Assembly (NCBI GenBank): GCA_049324535.1
Contig: JBMOOG010000001.1
Location: forward strand, 558,001 to 622,000
Reading direction: 5' to 3'
Origin: JBMOOG01 sp049324535
GTDB taxonomy: Bacteria > Pseudomonadota > Alphaproteobacteria > Rhodobacterales > Rhodobacteraceae
DNA: 64,000 nucleotides
Each line of letters starts with the position of its first letter. The stretch's first letter is position 1. The notes beneath the pieces were generated by a model. It was not told the DNA's origin, ran no database searches, and saw only the letters and a list, made by a program, of their open reading frames with translations. Position numbers and translations under genes: made by a program. Below are positions 41,627-50,924 of the stretch, piece after piece.

Positions 41627-42832
41627 TCCCGGAGGCGGCGCCGCGGCCTCGCGCCGCCAGCCCGGGTCGTGGTCGACTGCGTCACAACCGCAGAGCCGCG
41701 CGAGCCGGTCCAGTTCGGCCGCAAGGCGATCCTCGCGTCCCTTGCCGAGTCGGACCCCGGGCTCGGGAAAGAAGGCCGTGACCTCGAGCCGCCCCTCGGC
41801 CCGCCTGGCCCGCGCGTCGATGCGTCCGATCAGCCGGTCGCCCTCCAGCACCGGGAACACGTAATAGCCGTAGCGCCGCCGGTGTTCGGGTACGAAGACC
41901 TCGATGCGATAGGCGAAGCCGAAGAGCCGCTCCGCCCGGTTGCGGTCGCGCAGGAGCGGATCGAAGGGCGACAGGATGCGGATGCGACCGGACGGTTCGG
42001 GCAGCGCTCGGGCCGTGTCGGCCAGGTCCGGGCGCGCAAGGCAGCGCCGCACCGTGCCGTCCGCGCTCTCGACCGCGACCTCCGTGACCGCGCCGGACGC
42101 AAGCGCGCGCCGGCCCCAGTCCTTCGCTTCGTCGGGCGTTGCGAGGCGCCAGAAGGCCGCGAGTTCGCCGGTCGTGGCAAAGCCCAGCCGGTCGAGGGCC
42201 GCGGCGCAGGCAAAATCCACCAGATCGGCGTCCGAAACACCCTCGCCGGGCGGATAGACCCGATCCGCGACATCGTAGAACTTGATGAAGCCCTCGCGCC
42301 GCGTCACGGCCAGCGCTCCGGTCCGCCAGAGAAACTCAAGCGCGGTCTTCTCGGGGTGCCAGGCCCACCAGCCACCCGCCCGGCCCCGGTCACGCTCGCC
42401 CAGATCGCCGCCCTTGACCGGCCCGTGCCGTTCCACATGCGCAAGCACCGCCGGCAGATGCGTTTCAAAGGCCTCGCCCTGCCAGGACCGGTAGGCGGCC
42501 AGAAGGCGCGGATGTTCCCGCCGGAAGCGCGCGCGCCAGTAGGGAAGAAAGTCCGCGGGAATGGCCGAGGCGTCGTGCGTCCAGTGTTCGAACAGGGCCC
42601 GGTCGCGCTCGAGAAGCGGCCGCAGGTTCGCGGGCCGGTAGGACTGGCGCCGCGCCCAGAGGATCATGTGATGGGCGCGCTCGACGGTGTTGATGCTGTC
42701 GATCTGCACGAAGCCCAGACGGTGGATCAGGGCGGCCAGATCGGCCCCCCGCGCCGGTCCCGTCGGGGGGTCCAGAAGCGCGTGCCGGTCAAGGAAGATG
42801 CGTCGCGCCAGGGTGTTCTCGATGCGGATCAT
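41621..42832 (-). CDS. YcaQ/AlkX-type DNA glycosylase (winged-helix family)
   Basis: 403 aa; the ATG at MIRIENTLAR is preceded by GGAGGGACC. The family's catalytic strand QxD/QxQ reads VQIDSINTVERAHHMILWARR, the QID form of the YcaQ/AlkX branch, which removes alkylated bases and unhooks interstrand crosslinks. It lies alone between two transporter systems and is divergent from ugpB. Confidence 0.85.
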   Translation of the reverse strand: MIRIENTLARRIFLDRHALLDPPTGPARGADLAALIHRLGFVQIDSINTVERAHHMILWARRQSYRPANLRPLLERDRALFEHWTHDASAIPADFLPYWRARFRREHPRLLAAYRSWQGEAFETHLPAVLAHVERHGPVKGGDLGERDRGRAGGWWAWHPEKTALEFLWRTGALAVTRREGFIKFYDVADRVYPPGEGVSDADLVDFACAAALDRLGFATTGELAAFWRLATPDEAKDWGRRALASGAVTEVAVESADGTVRRCLARPDLADTARALPEPSGRIRILSPFDPLLRDRNRAERLFGFAYRIEVFVPEHRRRYGYYVFPVLEGDRLIGRIDARARRAEGRLEVTAFFPEPGVRLGKGREDRLAAELDRLARLCGCDAVDHDPGWRREAAAPPPGM

Positions 42833-42924
42833 GGTCCCTCCCGCCGGCCGCCAGACTGCCCAAGCGATGACCGCGCGGCAAGGTCGCCTTTCCCCGATCC
42901 GGGTCGCAAACCGGTCTGGACAGG

Positions 42925-42964
42925 CTGTCACATGCGTGTAACGTTCGGGTGATCCGACTGTCAC
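42925..42964 (+). promoter_or_regulatory. Phased PhoB boxes before ugpB
   Basis: CTGTCAC (42925-42931) and GTGTAAC (42936-42942) are 11 bases apart, and another CTGTCAC lies at 42958-42964, in phase (22 further on). The last is 10 bases before TAGCGT (42975-42980), a usable -10, the arrangement of PhoB-activated promoters. It is 48 bp from the ugpB ATG and supports phosphate-starvation control of the operon. Confidence 0.75.
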
Positions 42965-43011
42965 AAACGACCACTAGCGTCCGCGGCAGTCGCATTCACA
43001 GGGAGGCTGAC

Positions 43012-44331
43012 ATGTTCCGGACGATGACCGTTTCGGCGCTGGCACTGGCCACGTCGATCACCGCCGCCTACGCCCGCACCGAGATCCAGTGGTGGCACGC
43101 GATGGGTGGCGAGCTTGGCACCAAGCTCGAAGAGATCGTGAAGAAATACAACGAAAGCCAGGACCAGTTCACCGTCGTCCCCTCCTACAAGGGCACCTAT
43201 GCCGAGACGATGACGGCGGCGATCGCGGCCTTCCGCGCCAAGGAGCAGCCGGCCATCGTGCAGGTCTTCGAGGTCGGCACCGGCACGATGATGGCGGCCA
43301 AGGGCGCGATCTATCCGGTCTACCAGCTGATGGCCGATCAGGGCGCCGCCTTCGACCCCAAGGCCTTCCTGCCGGCGGTCGTGGGCTATTACACCGACAC
43401 CGACGGCAACATGCTGTCGATGCCGTTCAACTCGTCGACGCCGATCCTCTATTACAACAAGAACGTGTTCGAGAAGGCGGGGCTTGACCCGAACACCCCG
43501 CCGCGCACCTGGGAGGATGTGGAATCCTTCTCGAAGAAGATCATGGAGTCGGGCGCGGCCAAGTGCGGTTTCACCACCGGCTGGATCTCCTGGGTGCAGC
43601 TCGAGAATTTCTCGGCCTGGCACAACCAGCCGATCGGCACGCTCGAGAACGGCTTCGGCGGGCTCGGTTCGGAGCTGACCGTCAACGGGCCGGTTCAGGC
43701 CAAGCACTGGGCCAACCTGAAGAAGTGGCAGGACGAGGGCATCTTCCAGTATGGCGGACCGGTCGGCGGCAACGACGCGCCGCCGAAGTTCTACAGCCAG
43801 GAATGCGCGATCTACATGAACTCGTCGGCCTCGCGCGCCGGCGTCATCGCCAACGCCAAGGACTTCGAGGTCGGCTACGGCATGCTGCCCTATTATTCCG
43901 ACGTCGCCGGTGCGCCCCAGAACTCGATCATCGGCGGCGCCACGCTCTGGGTGCTCCAGGGCCGGCCGGCCGAGGAGTACAAGGCGGTTGCCGACTTCTT
44001 CAACTACCTGTCGTCCGCCGAAGTGCAGGCCGACTGGAGCCAGTTCTCGGGCTACCTGCCGATCACCCAGGCGGCCTATGATCTGGGCAAGAGCCAGGGC
44101 TTCTACGAAAAGAACCCCGGCACCGAGGTGTCGATCCAGCAGATCACGCTGAACCCGCCGACGGCGAACTCGAAGGGTCTGCGCTTCGGCAACTACGTGC
44201 AGATCCGCACCATCATCGACGAAGAGTTCCAGGCGCTGCTCGGCGGCCAGAAGGACGCGCAGGGCGCGCTCGACGCCGTGGTGTCGCGCGGCAACCAGCT
44301 CCTGCGCGAATTCGAGGCGGCCAACAAGTAG
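43012..44331 (+). CDS. ugpB: sn-Glycerol-3-phosphate binding protein UgpB
   Basis: 439 aa; ATG after CAGGGAGG. It has a signal peptide ending near ITAAYA. Strong resemblance to E. coli UgpB along its length, including IVQVFEVGTGTMMAAKGAI, PFNSSTPILYYNKN, WVQLENFSAWHN and ATLWVLQG. It captures glycerol-3-phosphate or its diesters in the periplasm. Head of ugpBAEC with Pho boxes upstream. Confidence 0.95.
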   Translation: MFRTMTVSALALATSITAAYARTEIQWWHAMGGELGTKLEEIVKKYNESQDQFTVVPSYKGTYAETMTAAIAAFRAKEQPAIVQVFEVGTGTMMAAKGAIYPVYQLMADQGAAFDPKAFLPAVVGYYTDTDGNMLSMPFNSSTPILYYNKNVFEKAGLDPNTPPRTWEDVESFSKKIMESGAAKCGFTTGWISWVQLENFSAWHNQPIGTLENGFGGLGSELTVNGPVQAKHWANLKKWQDEGIFQYGGPVGGNDAPPKFYSQECAIYMNSSASRAGVIANAKDFEVGYGMLPYYSDVAGAPQNSIIGGATLWVLQGRPAEEYKAVADFFNYLSSAEVQADWSQFSGYLPITQAAYDLGKSQGFYEKNPGTEVSIQQITLNPPTANSKGLRFGNYVQIRTIIDEEFQALLGGQKDAQGALDAVVSRGNQLLREFEAANK

Positions 44332-44349
44332 GACCGTCCGGTCCGATCC

Positions 44350-44374
44350 GGGGATCCGCCTCGCGCGGGTCCCC
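44350..44374 (+). other. Intercistronic hairpin between ugpB and ugpA
   Basis: GGGGATCC (44350-44357) and GGGTCCCC (44367-44374) pair at seven of eight positions around a nine-base loop. It lies in the 66-bp gap after the binding-protein gene and resembles the hairpin in the PotD-type operon. Confidence 0.45.
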
Positions 44375-44397
44375 TCGTCATCTTCCGGGCGGCTCCG

Positions 44398-45276
44398 ATG
44401 AAGCGCACGATCTTCCGACACCAGCTTCTGCCCTGGCTCCTGCTGGCGCCGCAGCTGGCGATCACCCTGGTCTTCTTCCTGTGGCCGGCCGGACAGGCGG
44501 TCTGGCAGAGCTTCCAGCGCGAGGACGCCTTCGGGCTGAAGACCGAATTCGTCGGGCTTGCGAATTACACGGCGCTGTTTCACGACCCCGGCTATCTGAA
44601 TTCGCTGAAGGTCACGGTGGTCTTTGCGCTGGCGACGGTGATCCTGTCGATGGGGTTCGCGCTTGTGCTGGCGCTGGCGGTGGATCGCATGATCCGTTCG
44701 ACCCGGGTCTACACGACGCTTCTGGTCTGGCCCTATGCGGTGGCGCCCGCGGTGGCGGGCATCCTGTGGTGGTTCCTCTTCAACCCCACGCTCGGCGTCC
44801 TGCCCTATGTCCTGCGGGCCTTCGGCTATCGCTGGAACCACGGGCTTTCGGGCGGCGACGCGATGGTGCTGATCGTGATCGCCGCAAGCTGGAAGCAGTT
44901 CAGCTACAACTTCCTCTTCTTCGTGGCCGGGCTGCAGTCGATCCCCGCCAGCATGCGCGAGGCGGCGGCCATCGACGGGGCCGGGCCGGTCAAGCGGTTC
45001 TGGACGATCACCCTGCCGCTCCTGTCGCCCACCACCTTCTTCCTGATGGTGGTGAACCTCGTCTATGCGATGTTCGACACCTTCGCGGTGATCCACGCGA
45101 CCACGCAGGGCGGCCCGAACCAGACGACCAACGTGCTGGTCTACAAGGTGTTCAACGACGGCTTCATCGGGCTCAATCTCGGATCGTCCGGCGCGCAGTC
45201 GGTGATCCTGATGGGCATCGTCATCGTGCTGACGGTGATCCAGTTCCGCTACGTCGAGCGGAAGGTGGAGTATTGA
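44398..45276 (+). CDS. ugpA: Glycerol-3-phosphate ABC permease UgpA
   Basis: 292 aa, six hydrophobic segments, EAA loop REAAAIDGAGPVKRFWTITLP. Inner-membrane channel with UgpE. The order ugpB-A-E-C and spacing of one base to ugpE match the canonical operon. Confidence 0.94.
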   Translation: MKRTIFRHQLLPWLLLAPQLAITLVFFLWPAGQAVWQSFQREDAFGLKTEFVGLANYTALFHDPGYLNSLKVTVVFALATVILSMGFALVLALAVDRMIRSTRVYTTLLVWPYAVAPAVAGILWWFLFNPTLGVLPYVLRAFGYRWNHGLSGGDAMVLIVIAASWKQFSYNFLFFVAGLQSIPASMREAAAIDGAGPVKRFWTITLPLLSPTTFFLMVVNLVYAMFDTFAVIHATTQGGPNQTTNVLVYKVFNDGFIGLNLGSSGAQSVILMGIVIVLTVIQFRYVERKVEY

Positions 45277-45277
45277 G

Positions 45278-46126
45278 ATGGTCGAGAACCGCCCCTTCCT
45301 GAACCTTCTGGCCCACATCGTGCTGATCTTCGGCGTGCTGGTCGTGGCCTTCCCGGTCTGGATCGCCTTCGTCGCCTCGACCCACGAACCCTCGACCTTC
45401 CTTTCCGGGCAGATGCCGCTTCTGCCGGGCGGCCACATGGTCGAGACCTATTCGACGATGATGACCACCGGCATCACCTCGTCCGGGGCGCCGCCGTTGA
45501 AGGTGATGCTGCTCAACTCGCTGGTGATGGCGCTGGCGATCGCGCTGGGCAAGATCGCGATCTCGATCCTGTCGGCCTTTGCGATCGTCTATTTCCGCTT
45601 CCCGTTCCGGCAGGCGGCGTTCTGGGCGATCTTCATCACGCTGATGCTGCCGGTCGAGGTGCGCATCGTGCCGACCTTCAAGGTGGTGGCCGATCTCGGG
45701 ATGCTGAACAGCTACGCGGGCCTCACGGTGCCGCTCATCGCCTCGGCCACGGCGACCTTCCTCTTCCGCCAGGTGTTCCTGACCATCCCGGACGAGTTGA
45801 CGGAGGCCGCACGCATCGACGGGGCGGGGCCGATGAAGTTCTTCCGCGACATCCTGGTGCCGCTGTCGCGCACCAACATGGCGGCGCTCTTCGTCATCCT
45901 CTTCATCTACGGCTGGAACCAGTATCTCTGGCCTCTGCTGGTGACGACCGACGAGGGCTATTACACCATCGTCGCCGGCATCAAGCGCATGGCCGATACG
46001 GCCGATGCCGAACCGCAGTGGAACTATGTGATGGCGACCGCGATCCTGGCGATGCTGCCGCCGGTGGCGGTGGTGATCTTCATGCAGCGCCTGTTCGTGA
46101 AGGGCCTGATCGAGACGGAGAAATAG
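45278..46126 (+). CDS. ugpE: Glycerol-3-phosphate ABC permease UgpE
   Basis: 282 aa, six hydrophobic segments, EAA loop TEAARIDGAGPMKFFRDILV. It begins one base after ugpA and ends one base before ugpC. It pairs with UgpA in the inner membrane. Confidence 0.94.
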   Translation: MVENRPFLNLLAHIVLIFGVLVVAFPVWIAFVASTHEPSTFLSGQMPLLPGGHMVETYSTMMTTGITSSGAPPLKVMLLNSLVMALAIALGKIAISILSAFAIVYFRFPFRQAAFWAIFITLMLPVEVRIVPTFKVVADLGMLNSYAGLTVPLIASATATFLFRQVFLTIPDELTEAARIDGAGPMKFFRDILVPLSRTNMAALFVILFIYGWNQYLWPLLVTTDEGYYTIVAGIKRMADTADAEPQWNYVMATAILAMLPPVAVVIFMQRLFVKGLIETEK

Positions 46127-46127
46127 C

Positions 46128-47174
46128 ATGGCGTCGATCACGCTTGACGCGGTCGGAAAGACCTACCCCGGCGGCACGGTGGCGGTGCGCGGCATATCCA
46201 TCGACATCGCGGATGGCGAATTCGTGGTGCTGGTCGGCCCTTCGGGCTGCGGCAAGTCCACGCTTCTGCGCATGATCGCGGGGCTCGAGACCATCACCGA
46301 GGGCACCGTCCGGATCGGCGACCGGGTCGTGAACGACGTCGAGCCCGCCGACCGCGACATCGCCATGGTGTTCCAGAACTACGCGCTCTACCCGCACATG
46401 TCGGTGCGCGAGAATCTGGCCTACGGGCTGAAGAACCGCGGCACGCCCCGGGACGAGATCGCGCGGCGTGTGGACGAGGCGGCGAAGATCCTCGAGATCG
46501 GCCCCTATCTCGACCGCAAGCCGCGCGCTCTCTCCGGCGGCCAGCGCCAGAGGGTGGCGATGGGCCGCGCGATCGTGCGGGAACCCGCGGCCTTTCTCTT
46601 CGACGAGCCGCTGTCGAACCTCGACGCGAAACTGCGCCTGTCGATGCGCGGCGAAATCCGCCAGCTTCAGCACCGGCTCGGCACGACCTCGGTCTATGTC
46701 ACCCATGACCAGTCCGAGGCGATGACGCTTGCCGACCGACTGGTGGTGCTGAACGGCGGGCGCATCGAGCAGATCGGGGCGCCGCTCGATGTCTATCGCC
46801 GTCCCGCCTCGGCCTTCGTTGCCGGTTTCATCGGGGCCCCGGCCATGAACCTGGTGAAGGTCCATGTGGACGGCGGCATGGCCCATCTGGACGGCGCGCG
46901 CCTGCCGGTGCCTCACGCGGGCTCGGGCGAGGTGACGCTGGGCATCCGGCCGGAAGACCTGCACCGGTCGACGGGAGGCAGCGAAGCCTTCACGATGCGG
47001 GTCGACTACATCGAGGAACTCGGCGCGCAGCGGCTTGTGCATGGCCGTGTCGGCGGGCAGGAACTGGTCTGCGCCATGCCCGTCGGCAGCGAGGTCGGCG
47101 AGACCCTGCGGCTCTCGGCCGAGGGCGCGGCGCTGCACCTTTTCGATGCCTCGACGGGGGCACGGATCGGCTGA
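46128..47174 (+). CDS. ugpC: Glycerol-3-phosphate ABC ATPase UgpC
   Basis: 348 aa. Walker A GPSGCGKST, signature LSGGQRQRVAMGRAIV, Walker B FLFDEPLSNLD, and C-terminal TOBE/regulatory domain typical of MalK-like ATPases. Last gene of ugpBAEC. The glycerophosphodiesterase often found next to it is absent here. Confidence 0.94.
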   Translation: MASITLDAVGKTYPGGTVAVRGISIDIADGEFVVLVGPSGCGKSTLLRMIAGLETITEGTVRIGDRVVNDVEPADRDIAMVFQNYALYPHMSVRENLAYGLKNRGTPRDEIARRVDEAAKILEIGPYLDRKPRALSGGQRQRVAMGRAIVREPAAFLFDEPLSNLDAKLRLSMRGEIRQLQHRLGTTSVYVTHDQSEAMTLADRLVVLNGGRIEQIGAPLDVYRRPASAFVAGFIGAPAMNLVKVHVDGGMAHLDGARLPVPHAGSGEVTLGIRPEDLHRSTGGSEAFTMRVDYIEELGAQRLVHGRVGGQELVCAMPVGSEVGETLRLSAEGAALHLFDASTGARIG

Positions 47175-47258
47175 GGAAGCCCGCGCGAATGTCGCTTTGG
47201 CGCTAGCCCCGGCCTTCCTCGATCCCTAGCCTTGGCGTGACCGATGCGGGAGGCGGAG

Positions 47259-48107
47259 ATGGAAGGCTTTGGCGTTCACACCAGCATGTGGACCATGCGC
47301 TGGGACCGGGCCGGGGCCGAGCGTGCCGTCGCGGCGGCAAAGGGCCATGGCGTGGATTTCATCGAGATCGCGCTTCTGGATCCCGCAATCGCCGATGCGG
47401 CGCACACCCGCGACCTTCTGGACAGGGCCGGTCTCAGGGCGGTCTGTTCGCTCGGCCTGCCCGAGCCGGTCTGGGCCTCGGTGAACCCCGAGGGCGCGAT
47501 CGCGTTCCTGCGGCTGGCCATCGACAAGACCGCCGACCTTGGTGGCGAGGCGCTGACCGGCGTCACCTACGGCGGAATCGGCCAGCGGACCGGGGTTCCG
47601 CCGACCGCGTCGGAATACGACAACGTGGCGCGCGTGCTGGACGCGGCCGCCCGCCACGCCGCAGCGCGCGGCATCGCCCTCGGGATCGAGCCGGTCAACC
47701 GCTACGAGAACCACATCCTGAACACCGGCGCGCAGGCGGTGGCGATGGTCGAACGGGTGGGCGCGCAGAACCTCTTCGTCCATCTCGACACCTACCACAT
47801 GAACATCGAGGAGAAGGGCATCGCCGCCGGCATCCTCGCCGCCCGCGACCATCTGCGCTACATCCACCTGTCGGAAAGCGACCGCGGTACGCCGGGCGCC
47901 GGGAACTGCGACTGGGACGGGGTGTTCGCGGCGCTGGCCGCGATCGGGTTCAAGGGCGGACTCGCGATGGAAAGCTTCATCAACATGCCGCCCGAGGTGG
48001 CCTTCGGCCTGTCGGTCTGGCGCCCCGTCGCCCGCGACGAGGCCGAGGTGATGGGCGAGGGGCTGCCCTTCCTGCGAAACAAGGCCCGGCAATGGGGGCT
48101 GATCTGA
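47259..48107 (+). CDS. Sugar phosphate isomerase/epimerase (TIM barrel)
   Basis: 282 aa of the AP-endonuclease-2/xylose-isomerase-like barrel, close to D-tagatose 3-epimerases: GIEPVNRYENHILN, VHLDTYHMNIEE, YIHLSESDRG and AMESFIN contribute Glu, Asp and His metal ligands. I choose the ATG with GGGAGG just upstream; another ATG five codons earlier is possible. It is 84 bp after ugpC and precedes a kinase by an overlap, suggesting a keto-sugar pathway. The exact sugar is unknown. Confidence 0.85.
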   Translation: MEGFGVHTSMWTMRWDRAGAERAVAAAKGHGVDFIEIALLDPAIADAAHTRDLLDRAGLRAVCSLGLPEPVWASVNPEGAIAFLRLAIDKTADLGGEALTGVTYGGIGQRTGVPPTASEYDNVARVLDAAARHAAARGIALGIEPVNRYENHILNTGAQAVAMVERVGAQNLFVHLDTYHMNIEEKGIAAGILAARDHLRYIHLSESDRGTPGAGNCDWDGVFAALAAIGFKGGLAMESFINMPPEVAFGLSVWRPVARDEAEVMGEGLPFLRNKARQWGLI

Positions 48108-48742
48108 CCGCTCCCGTGACCCTTGATGCGCTGGCCGGGCGGCTTCTCGCCCTGCCGGACGGCCGCCGCCGGATCGTCGCCCTGGCCGGCGCGCCGGGGT
48201 CGGGCAAGTCCACCGCCGCCGAGGCGCTGGTCGACCGGCTGAACGCGGCGCAACCCCGGATCGCCGCTCTGCTGCCGATGGACGGGTATCATTTCGACGA
48301 CACGCTTCTGCGCGCGCTGGGCCGCCACGCCCGCAAGGGGGCGCCCGACACCTTCGACGTCGGCGGGCTGGCCGCGATGCTGGCCCGTCTGCGCGCCGAT
48401 GACGAGGACGAGATCGTGGCCCCGGTCTTCGACCGCGACATCGAGATCGCCCGCGCCGGCGCCCGGGTGATCCCGCGCTCGGCACGGATCATCGTCTGCG
48501 AGGGCAACTATCTGCTTCTCGACCGGGCGCCCTGGTCCGCCTTGGCTCCGCTCTTCGATCTGACCGTCATGATCGAGGTGCCCGAGGAGGAGCTGCGCCG
48601 GCGGCTAACCCGGCGCTGGGAGGGCTATCGGTTGCCGCCCGAGGAAATCCGGCGCAAGCTCGACGCGGTGGACCTGCCGAACGCGCGCACCGTTCAACGC
48701 GAAAGCCGCGCGGCGGACCTGCGGCTGGTGGAGCGGGACTGA
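48092..48742 (+). CDS. P-loop sugar/nucleoside kinase (uridine-kinase fold)
   Basis: 216 aa. P-loop AGAPGSGKST near residue 33; DGYHFDD and EGNYLLLD follow, the pattern of the PRK/uridine-kinase-like family including fructose-operon kinases (FrcK-like). It starts inside the end of the isomerase (16-base overlap) and ends in TGATG with the SDR gene, so the three are one unit. It probably phosphorylates the sugar produced by the epimerase. Confidence 0.82.
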   Translation: MGADLTAPVTLDALAGRLLALPDGRRRIVALAGAPGSGKSTAAEALVDRLNAAQPRIAALLPMDGYHFDDTLLRALGRHARKGAPDTFDVGGLAAMLARLRADDEDEIVAPVFDRDIEIARAGARVIPRSARIIVCEGNYLLLDRAPWSALAPLFDLTVMIEVPEEELRRRLTRRWEGYRLPPEEIRRKLDAVDLPNARTVQRESRAADLRLVERD

Positions 48743-49485
48743 TGGGACGGCTGGAGGGAAAGCGCATCCTGATCACCGCCGCCGCCGCGGGCATCGGGCG
48801 GGCCTCGGCGCTGGCCTGCGCCGCCGAGGGGGCCGAGGTGATTGCCACCGACATCGACGGGGCGGGTCTTGCGACGCTCGGGTCCGGGATCGGGACGCGG
48901 GCGCTCGACGTGCGCGACGATGGGGCCGTGCGGGCCCTCGCGGCCGAAACCGGCGCGCTGGACGGGCTCTTCAACTGCGCGGGCATGGTCCATCACGGCA
49001 CGGTCCTCGACATCACCGACCGGGACTGGCAGGCGGGGTTCGATCTGAACGTGACCGCGATGATGCGGATGCTGCGCGCCTTCCTGCCGGCCATGCTCGA
49101 CCGGGCCAGGGTGGCCGGCAGCGTGTCGGTGCTGAACATGGCGTCGATGGCCTCGTCGGTGAAGGGATTTCCGAACCGCGCCATCTACGGCGCGACCAAG
49201 GCGGCGGTCGTCGGCCTTACCAAGGCGGTTGCGGCCGATTTCGTCCGGCAGGGGCTGCGCTGCAACGCGCTCTGCCCCGGCACGGTGGACACGCCGAGCC
49301 TGCGCGGCCGCATCGCCGCCGCGCCCGACCCGGTCGCGGCCGAGCGCGACTTCATCGCGCGCCAGCCGATGGGGCGGCTTGCCGATGTGGCCGACATCGC
49401 GCCGATGGTGGTGTACCTCCTGTCGGACGAAAGCCGCTTTGTCACCGGACAGGCGGTGATGGTGGACGGCGGCGTGACGATCTGA
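48742..49485 (+). CDS. Short-chain dehydrogenase/reductase
   Basis: 247 aa. NAD(P) motif TAAAAGIGRASAL, the NCAG strand and the active-site YGATK (Tyr and Lys) are present, plus catalytic Ser in MASMASSVKG. C-terminal VMVDGGVTI is typical. It oxidises or reduces a hydroxyl in a sugar or polyol, in line with the isomerase and kinase genes just before it. Confidence 0.9.
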   Translation: MGRLEGKRILITAAAAGIGRASALACAAEGAEVIATDIDGAGLATLGSGIGTRALDVRDDGAVRALAAETGALDGLFNCAGMVHHGTVLDITDRDWQAGFDLNVTAMMRMLRAFLPAMLDRARVAGSVSVLNMASMASSVKGFPNRAIYGATKAAVVGLTKAVAADFVRQGLRCNALCPGTVDTPSLRGRIAAAPDPVAAERDFIARQPMGRLADVADIAPMVVYLLSDESRFVTGQAVMVDGGVTI

Positions 49486-49501
49486 CCGGAGTTGGGTCGG
49501 C

Positions 49502-50878
49502 TCAGCCTGTGAGCCATCCGGCGATCCGCGCGGCGAGGGCGGTGCGCGATCCGGCCTGCCGGGCCTCGCGCCGGTCGGCCGCGAAGAAGAGCGCGTAGGC
49601 CGAGCGCACGCCAAGCCAGCGCAAAGGCTCGGGCTCCCATTTCCGGGATCGGCGGTTCACGATCGGCAGGCGCGACAGGTCCGTGTCCCGGCCCAGCACG
49701 AGATCGGCGAGAGCGCGCCCGGCGAGGTTCGAGGTGGCGACACCGGTGCCGACGTAGCCGCCGGCCCAGCCAAGCCCGGTCGCCGGATCGTGGAAGACCG
49801 TGGGCGTCCAGTCCCGCGGCACACCCAGGACACCGCACCAGGCGTGGTCGATGGCCAGGCCCCGGGTGTCGGGGAAGTGGCGGTGCAGGAGCCCGGTGAG
49901 ATAGGCGAGCGTCGCCGGGTCGGTGGTGCCGTCCCGGTCGATGCGCGAGCCGTAACGGTAGGGCAGGCCGCGGCCTCCCATCGCGATCCGGCCGTCCCGG
50001 GTGCGCTGGGCATAGAAGTAGCCGTTGGCCGCATCGCCGAGGATCTCGTGACCGCGCCAGCCGATGCGGTCCCAGAGCGCGGGCGGAAGCGGCGCGGTGA
50101 CGATCTGCGCCGAGTTGAGCGGCAGGAGATCGCGCCGGTGGCCAGGCAGGGCGGCCGTGAAGCCTTCGGTCGCCCGCAGGATCACCGGCGCGTACACGGT
50201 GCCGGTTGCGGTCATGGCCGATCCCGGGCGGATCGCGGTCACGACCGATCCTTCGTAGATCCGGGAACCCTGCCTCTCCACGGCGGCGGCGAGGCCGGTG
50301 ACGAGCTTTGCGGGCTGCAGCCGCCCCTGTCCCTCGATGACCAGCGCCCCGTGGAGCGCCGGGATCGCCACCCGGTTCCGCGCTTCCTCGGGCCCGATGA
50401 GACGGAGACGCTCGTTGGCGACCTTCCACGCCCGGCGGTCGCGCAACTCGCACCGAAGACGCTGCATCTGGGCCGGGTTCGTGGCCACGATGAGCTCGTC
50501 CACGCGGCGCAGATCGGCCTCGATGCCCTCGATGCCGGCCACCGCCGCCACCTCGTCCACACTGGCCAGAAGCGCGGACTTCAGGGCGCGCACGCCGTCC
50601 GGACCGCCCGCCGCCTCGAGCGGTGCGGTTGGCCAGCCGAGACTGCCGGTCAGCCAGCCGCCGTTGCGCCCCGAGGCGCCAAAGCCCGCGAACTCGGCCT
50701 CGAGAAGGACGATCGCCAGGGACGGTTGCGCCTGCTTCAGGTAGTAGGCGGTCCAGAGCCCGGTGAAGCCCGCGCCGACGATGCAGACATCCGCGCGCTG
50801 GTCGCCGTCGAGTGCGGGGCGGCGACGGGGCAGGCCGCCCATGTCGGCATACCAGAACGAAACGTCGCCGTTGCGCAT
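49502..50878 (-). CDS. FAD-dependent oxidoreductase (OrdL/PuuB-like)
   Basis: 458 aa; start MRNGDVSFWYADMG. FAD motif IVGAGFTGLWTAYYLKQ, then GASGRNGGWLTG, and C-terminal GWAGGYVGTGVATSNLAGRALADL, as in gamma-glutamylputrescine oxidase (PuuB) and similar amine oxidases. It converges with the SDR gene and is 46 bp after the DeoR-type regulator on the same strand. The substrate is an amine or amino acid; not further resolved. Confidence 0.85.
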   Translation of the reverse strand: MRNGDVSFWYADMGGLPRRRPALDGDQRADVCIVGAGFTGLWTAYYLKQAQPSLAIVLLEAEFAGFGASGRNGGWLTGSLGWPTAPLEAAGGPDGVRALKSALLASVDEVAAVAGIEGIEADLRRVDELIVATNPAQMQRLRCELRDRRAWKVANERLRLIGPEEARNRVAIPALHGALVIEGQGRLQPAKLVTGLAAAVERQGSRIYEGSVVTAIRPGSAMTATGTVYAPVILRATEGFTAALPGHRRDLLPLNSAQIVTAPLPPALWDRIGWRGHEILGDAANGYFYAQRTRDGRIAMGGRGLPYRYGSRIDRDGTTDPATLAYLTGLLHRHFPDTRGLAIDHAWCGVLGVPRDWTPTVFHDPATGLGWAGGYVGTGVATSNLAGRALADLVLGRDTDLSRLPIVNRRSRKWEPEPLRWLGVRSAYALFFAADRREARQAGSRTALAARIAGWLTG

Positions 50879-50924
50879 TGCGCAGCCCCTCCCCGAAGCA
50901 CTCCGGGCCAGAGTGGCCCGTGTC

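Noticed and set aside
42961..45438. A minus-strand open frame of about 825 codons
   Set aside because: Antisense shadow of ugpB and ugpA; no start signal or family motif.
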